A program made the translations under genes and the position numbers. The notes under the pieces were generated by a model. That model did not search any database, had not been told where the DNA came from, and worked only from the letters and a program-made list of their open reading frames with translations. A DNA stretch of 36,938 nt from Parachlorella kessleri (lineage: Eukaryota; Chlorophyta; Trebouxiophyceae; Chlorellales; Chlorellaceae): positions 1 through 36,938 of the forward strand of contig BBXU01002753.1 of NCBI GenBank assembly GCA_001598975.1, given 5' to 3'. This document shows positions 34,473 to 36,938 of the stretch, in pieces (the stretch's first letter is position 1; each line of letters opens with the position of its first letter).

Positions 34473-36629
34473 ATGTCAGGAAGGCGGCGTCTTTGGCAGG
34501 GGCTGCTGGGCAGGTGCTCCCTGCTCGCTGGGGGAGGGCGGTCGCCACACAGTAGCGCAGCAGAAGTGTCCAGCCGCCCTAGCCCAGAGACCAGGCTCTT
34601 CAACAAGCTCTTAGTAGCTGATCATGGCGAAACTGCAGTTAGGATTCTTAGGACAGCCAAGCGACTGGGAATCCCGTCAGTTGCCATCTACACAGATGCA
34701 GACAACACGTAAGCAGAGCTTTTAGGTCCTGGCTTTACATACTGGAAGGTGTTCAGGCTTCTTCATGCCTTGAGTCAGCTCCGGTTGCCACTGCCTATTG
34801 ACCTTGTGGACTTCCGATGCGCAGGGCCCTCCATGCTCGATATGCTGACGAGGCTGTCTGTGTGGTGAGTTTTTAGACTCCCTGACCAAACATGATACTG
34901 CGGCAACCCGCTGTGAGCCACACTAGGCCAGAGCAAAGCCTGGAAGAGTTGGCTCGTCTGGCCTCAGCCTAGATATGGACGATACTATGTAAGCCAAGGC
35001 TCACCCAAGCCCCAGCAACCCTGGCCAGTGTAATTGTGTGCAGGGTCCAGGGCCAGCCACTAAGAGCTACCGTGACATCAAGTGCATTGTAGATGCCATC
35101 AGCCAGGCGGGCGCTGATGCGGTGCACCCTGGCTATGGCGCCCTGTCAGTGAACCCAGAGTTTGTGCAGGCAATGGAGGAGGCAGGGGCTGCCTTCGTGG
35201 GTCCGCCAGCCTCTGCAGTGCTGGCCATGCAACACAATGTGAGTGTCTGTAGGTCCCCACACGGCCGTTCGCAGGGGTGGCATGGGATATATGGCTGTGC
35301 CGATTCTCCCCAAACAGGGGCCATATATCTGTGGCTGAGCACGGGGTTGGGTGAAGAAGGGTGAAGCCTACTGCATGGTCAAATGCTTCAGCTGTGCACG
35401 CCCTGTGCATTTTACTCACTGCACGCTCTTTGCTGCGCCAGGGGTTGCCTCGAAGCCGGGGAAGGCTACAAGCACTTACTGACTAGTTGAAATGTGTTCA
35501 CTGCCCTGGCTCAGTGCAGAATGAGGTGCACGAAGCGAGTGACAAGGCGGACTGGAAGACAGCCAGTGTTCCCTTGGAGGGACAGGGCAGCATGTTAAAG
35601 CTGACAGGGCACCCCCAACGCTTGGGGATCCAGGTGAATGCCCAGCCTTCCAGCATCATACACCCACACAGATGGGGGTAGTTACCAAAAGAGAAACAGG
35701 TAATGGTGATGCGGATGAAGTAGCAAATCATGATGGTGTTTCTCCCCTGAACTTTGAACCGTCCTCCACAGCACGTAACCCCCACCACGCGTGCAGCTCA
35801 ATCCTCTCATTCCAGGCCCTTAACGTGGACCAGGTCACATTCGATACACATGATTTCCCGGCTCTCTGCGCCGCTGCTGCTGAGAGCCCAAACATGGCCG
35901 CAGGTGCTGGGCGACAAACACGGCAACACAGTGTTCTTCCCGGAGACTTGGTGCTCACTGCAAGCAGGAACGCACAAAGTAGGTGCTGAATTGCCAGGCA
36001 GAATGCATGGCTGGAGTTCTTGCCCCGCTGTGGGCTCGAACCACCCGATCACTGGCATGGGCAGCAAGAGTCGCAGCTGGCTGGCTGTGCCGCATGGCTG
36101 GACTGGATCTCATGCCAGTTCCTCAGATGCCCGTAGGCCACAGCAGTCCCTCACACTTCTACAGTCAGTCCAGCTGGTTAATGCTGCAGGTGATCTGCGA
36201 GGCTCCCTGTCCCACTGTGGCGCACGATATGCGCATGGCCATGGGGGAGCAGGCAGTGAGGGTTGCCAGAGAAGCGGGCTACCACTCATTGGGTGAGCGA
36301 GACCAGGCATTGAACGGTGGCTCAGGCAGGCGTGTTGGGCTGGGGGGCAAGGAGCCTGTGTGCCAGCCTTCAGGCAGGGTATGGGTGCAAAGCAGCACCT
36401 TGTCATGTAAGTCGGAGATGTGAGGCATAATTGTGTCGTCCACAAGAAGGTCTTGCTAATTTGCAGTCTTAACCCCCGGTTCCCTGCAAGCCACACCTCA
36501 GCGGGTGGGTACAGATGACACCACTGGTGAGTCACCTCTGGCTGTCCCTTGTGAGGTGCAGGCACCTGCGTGTTTTCAATCGACCAAAGCCATAAGTTCC
36601 ATTTCCTGCGGATAGAGCCAGCGATGCAG
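34473..36629 (+). CDS. Diverged biotin-carboxylase-like protein, mitochondrial type, partial at window end
   Basis: The exons follow the biotin carboxylase domain of MCCA/PCCA-type carboxylases. Exons seen: 34473-34708, 34825-34864, 35044-35238, 35520-35633, an unclear part near 35816-35903, 35904-35978, 36190-36292, 36562-36629. The N-terminus (MSGRRRLWQGLLGRCSLL) looks like a mitochondrial presequence. Family matches: FNKLLVADHGETAVRILRTA (family: ANRGEIA), KRLGIPSVAIYTDAD, ALHARYADEAVCV, GPGPATKSY, AVHPGYGALSVNPEF (family: GFLSEN), FVGPPASAVLAM, VLGDKHGNTVFFPETWCSLQ, VICEAPCPTV and GEQAVRVAREAGY. The ATP-grasp Gly-rich loop is replaced by LKLTGHPQRLGIQ, and the usual TVEF plus FLEMNTRLQ reads TCVFS and FLRIEPAMQ. 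By E. coli AccC numbering E276, E288, N290 and R292 are lost, while K238 (in THK) stays. Recognised exons keep phase, with no internal stop. It is either a pseudoenzyme or a decaying gene; the middle exons (35239-35903) could not be joined cleanly. The frame after 36629 stays open into a polyalanine-coding repeat. Confidence 0.72.
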
Positions 36630-36845
36630 GTAACCACCAGTGCTGCGGCTTGCATGCTGGCTGTTGGTTCTGGTTCTGCTAATGTGAGAGGATTTCATGC
36701 GTCCATCTGTGGTATGACGGCACCACATTACCCACTTATGCATTACTGCCATAGCAACTGCTCAGTCACCACCGCCGCTCTCATACATACCCCCGCCTCC
36801 CCTCCGCCTTCCCCTGCTGGCCTCCGGTCCTTACTGCCCAAACAG

Positions 36846-36846
<1 letters not shown>

Positions 36847-36938
<92 letters not shown>
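36847..36938 (+). repeat. (CTG)n triplet repeat, at least 30 units, cut by the window edge
   Basis: An uninterrupted CTG run from 36847 to the last base (92 bases). It lies just after the biotin-carboxylase-like exons. If the GTAACC at 36630 is not used as a donor, the frame runs open into the tract and would encode polyalanine (GCT). True length is unknown because the window ends inside it. Confidence 0.97.

Overview
This is a nuclear segment from a photosynthetic eukaryote, most likely a chlorophyte green alga (Trebouxiophyceae-like). The evidence is GC-rich DNA, intron-dense genes with short GT-AG introns and near-uniform GCAG acceptors, a plastid nucleoid-type PPR/SAP protein, an LHC-superfamily-like plastid protein, a plant-type MRS2 transporter and CTG/CAG microsatellites. 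I see no rRNA, tRNA, CRISPR array or transposase. I rebuilt the genes by joining exons at phase-compatible splice sites; exon coordinates are inference unless a conserved motif crosses the junction.

Layout. (1) 715-5436, plus strand: two tandem type II membrane glycosyltransferases (GT34-like, GMA12/MNN10 superfamily) with the same four-exon layout. (2) 5925-12966, plus: a 16-exon pTAC3-like protein (PPR-type repeats, SAP domain, acidic C-terminus). (3) 13727-22077, minus: a small AGTRAP-like membrane protein, an MRS2/CorA magnesium transporter, and the alpha subunit of electron transfer flavoprotein (ETFA). (4) 22414-31908, plus: the complete catalytic subunit of DNA polymerase delta (25 exons, 1089 residues by my model), divergent from ETFA across a 336-bp spacer that holds a perfect E2F consensus. 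(5) 32897-34106, minus: a small plastid-targeted PsbS/ELIP-like protein. (6) 34473 to beyond the window, plus: a mitochondrial-type biotin-carboxylase-like gene whose exons stay open but whose catalytic residues are mostly replaced. The window ends inside a CTG/GCT repeat.

The genes do not form a pathway; this is ordinary gene-dense algal chromosome. POLD1 (replication), ETFA (mitochondrial electron transfer), MRS2 (Mg2+ transport) and the pTAC3-like protein (plastid transcription) are housekeeping genes. The points most worth a second look are the apparent biotin carboxylase pseudoenzyme, the AMN in place of GMN in MRS2, two GC-AG introns supported by protein homology, a long intronic hairpin, and the PsbS-like small protein. 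I found no convincing new multi-gene system.
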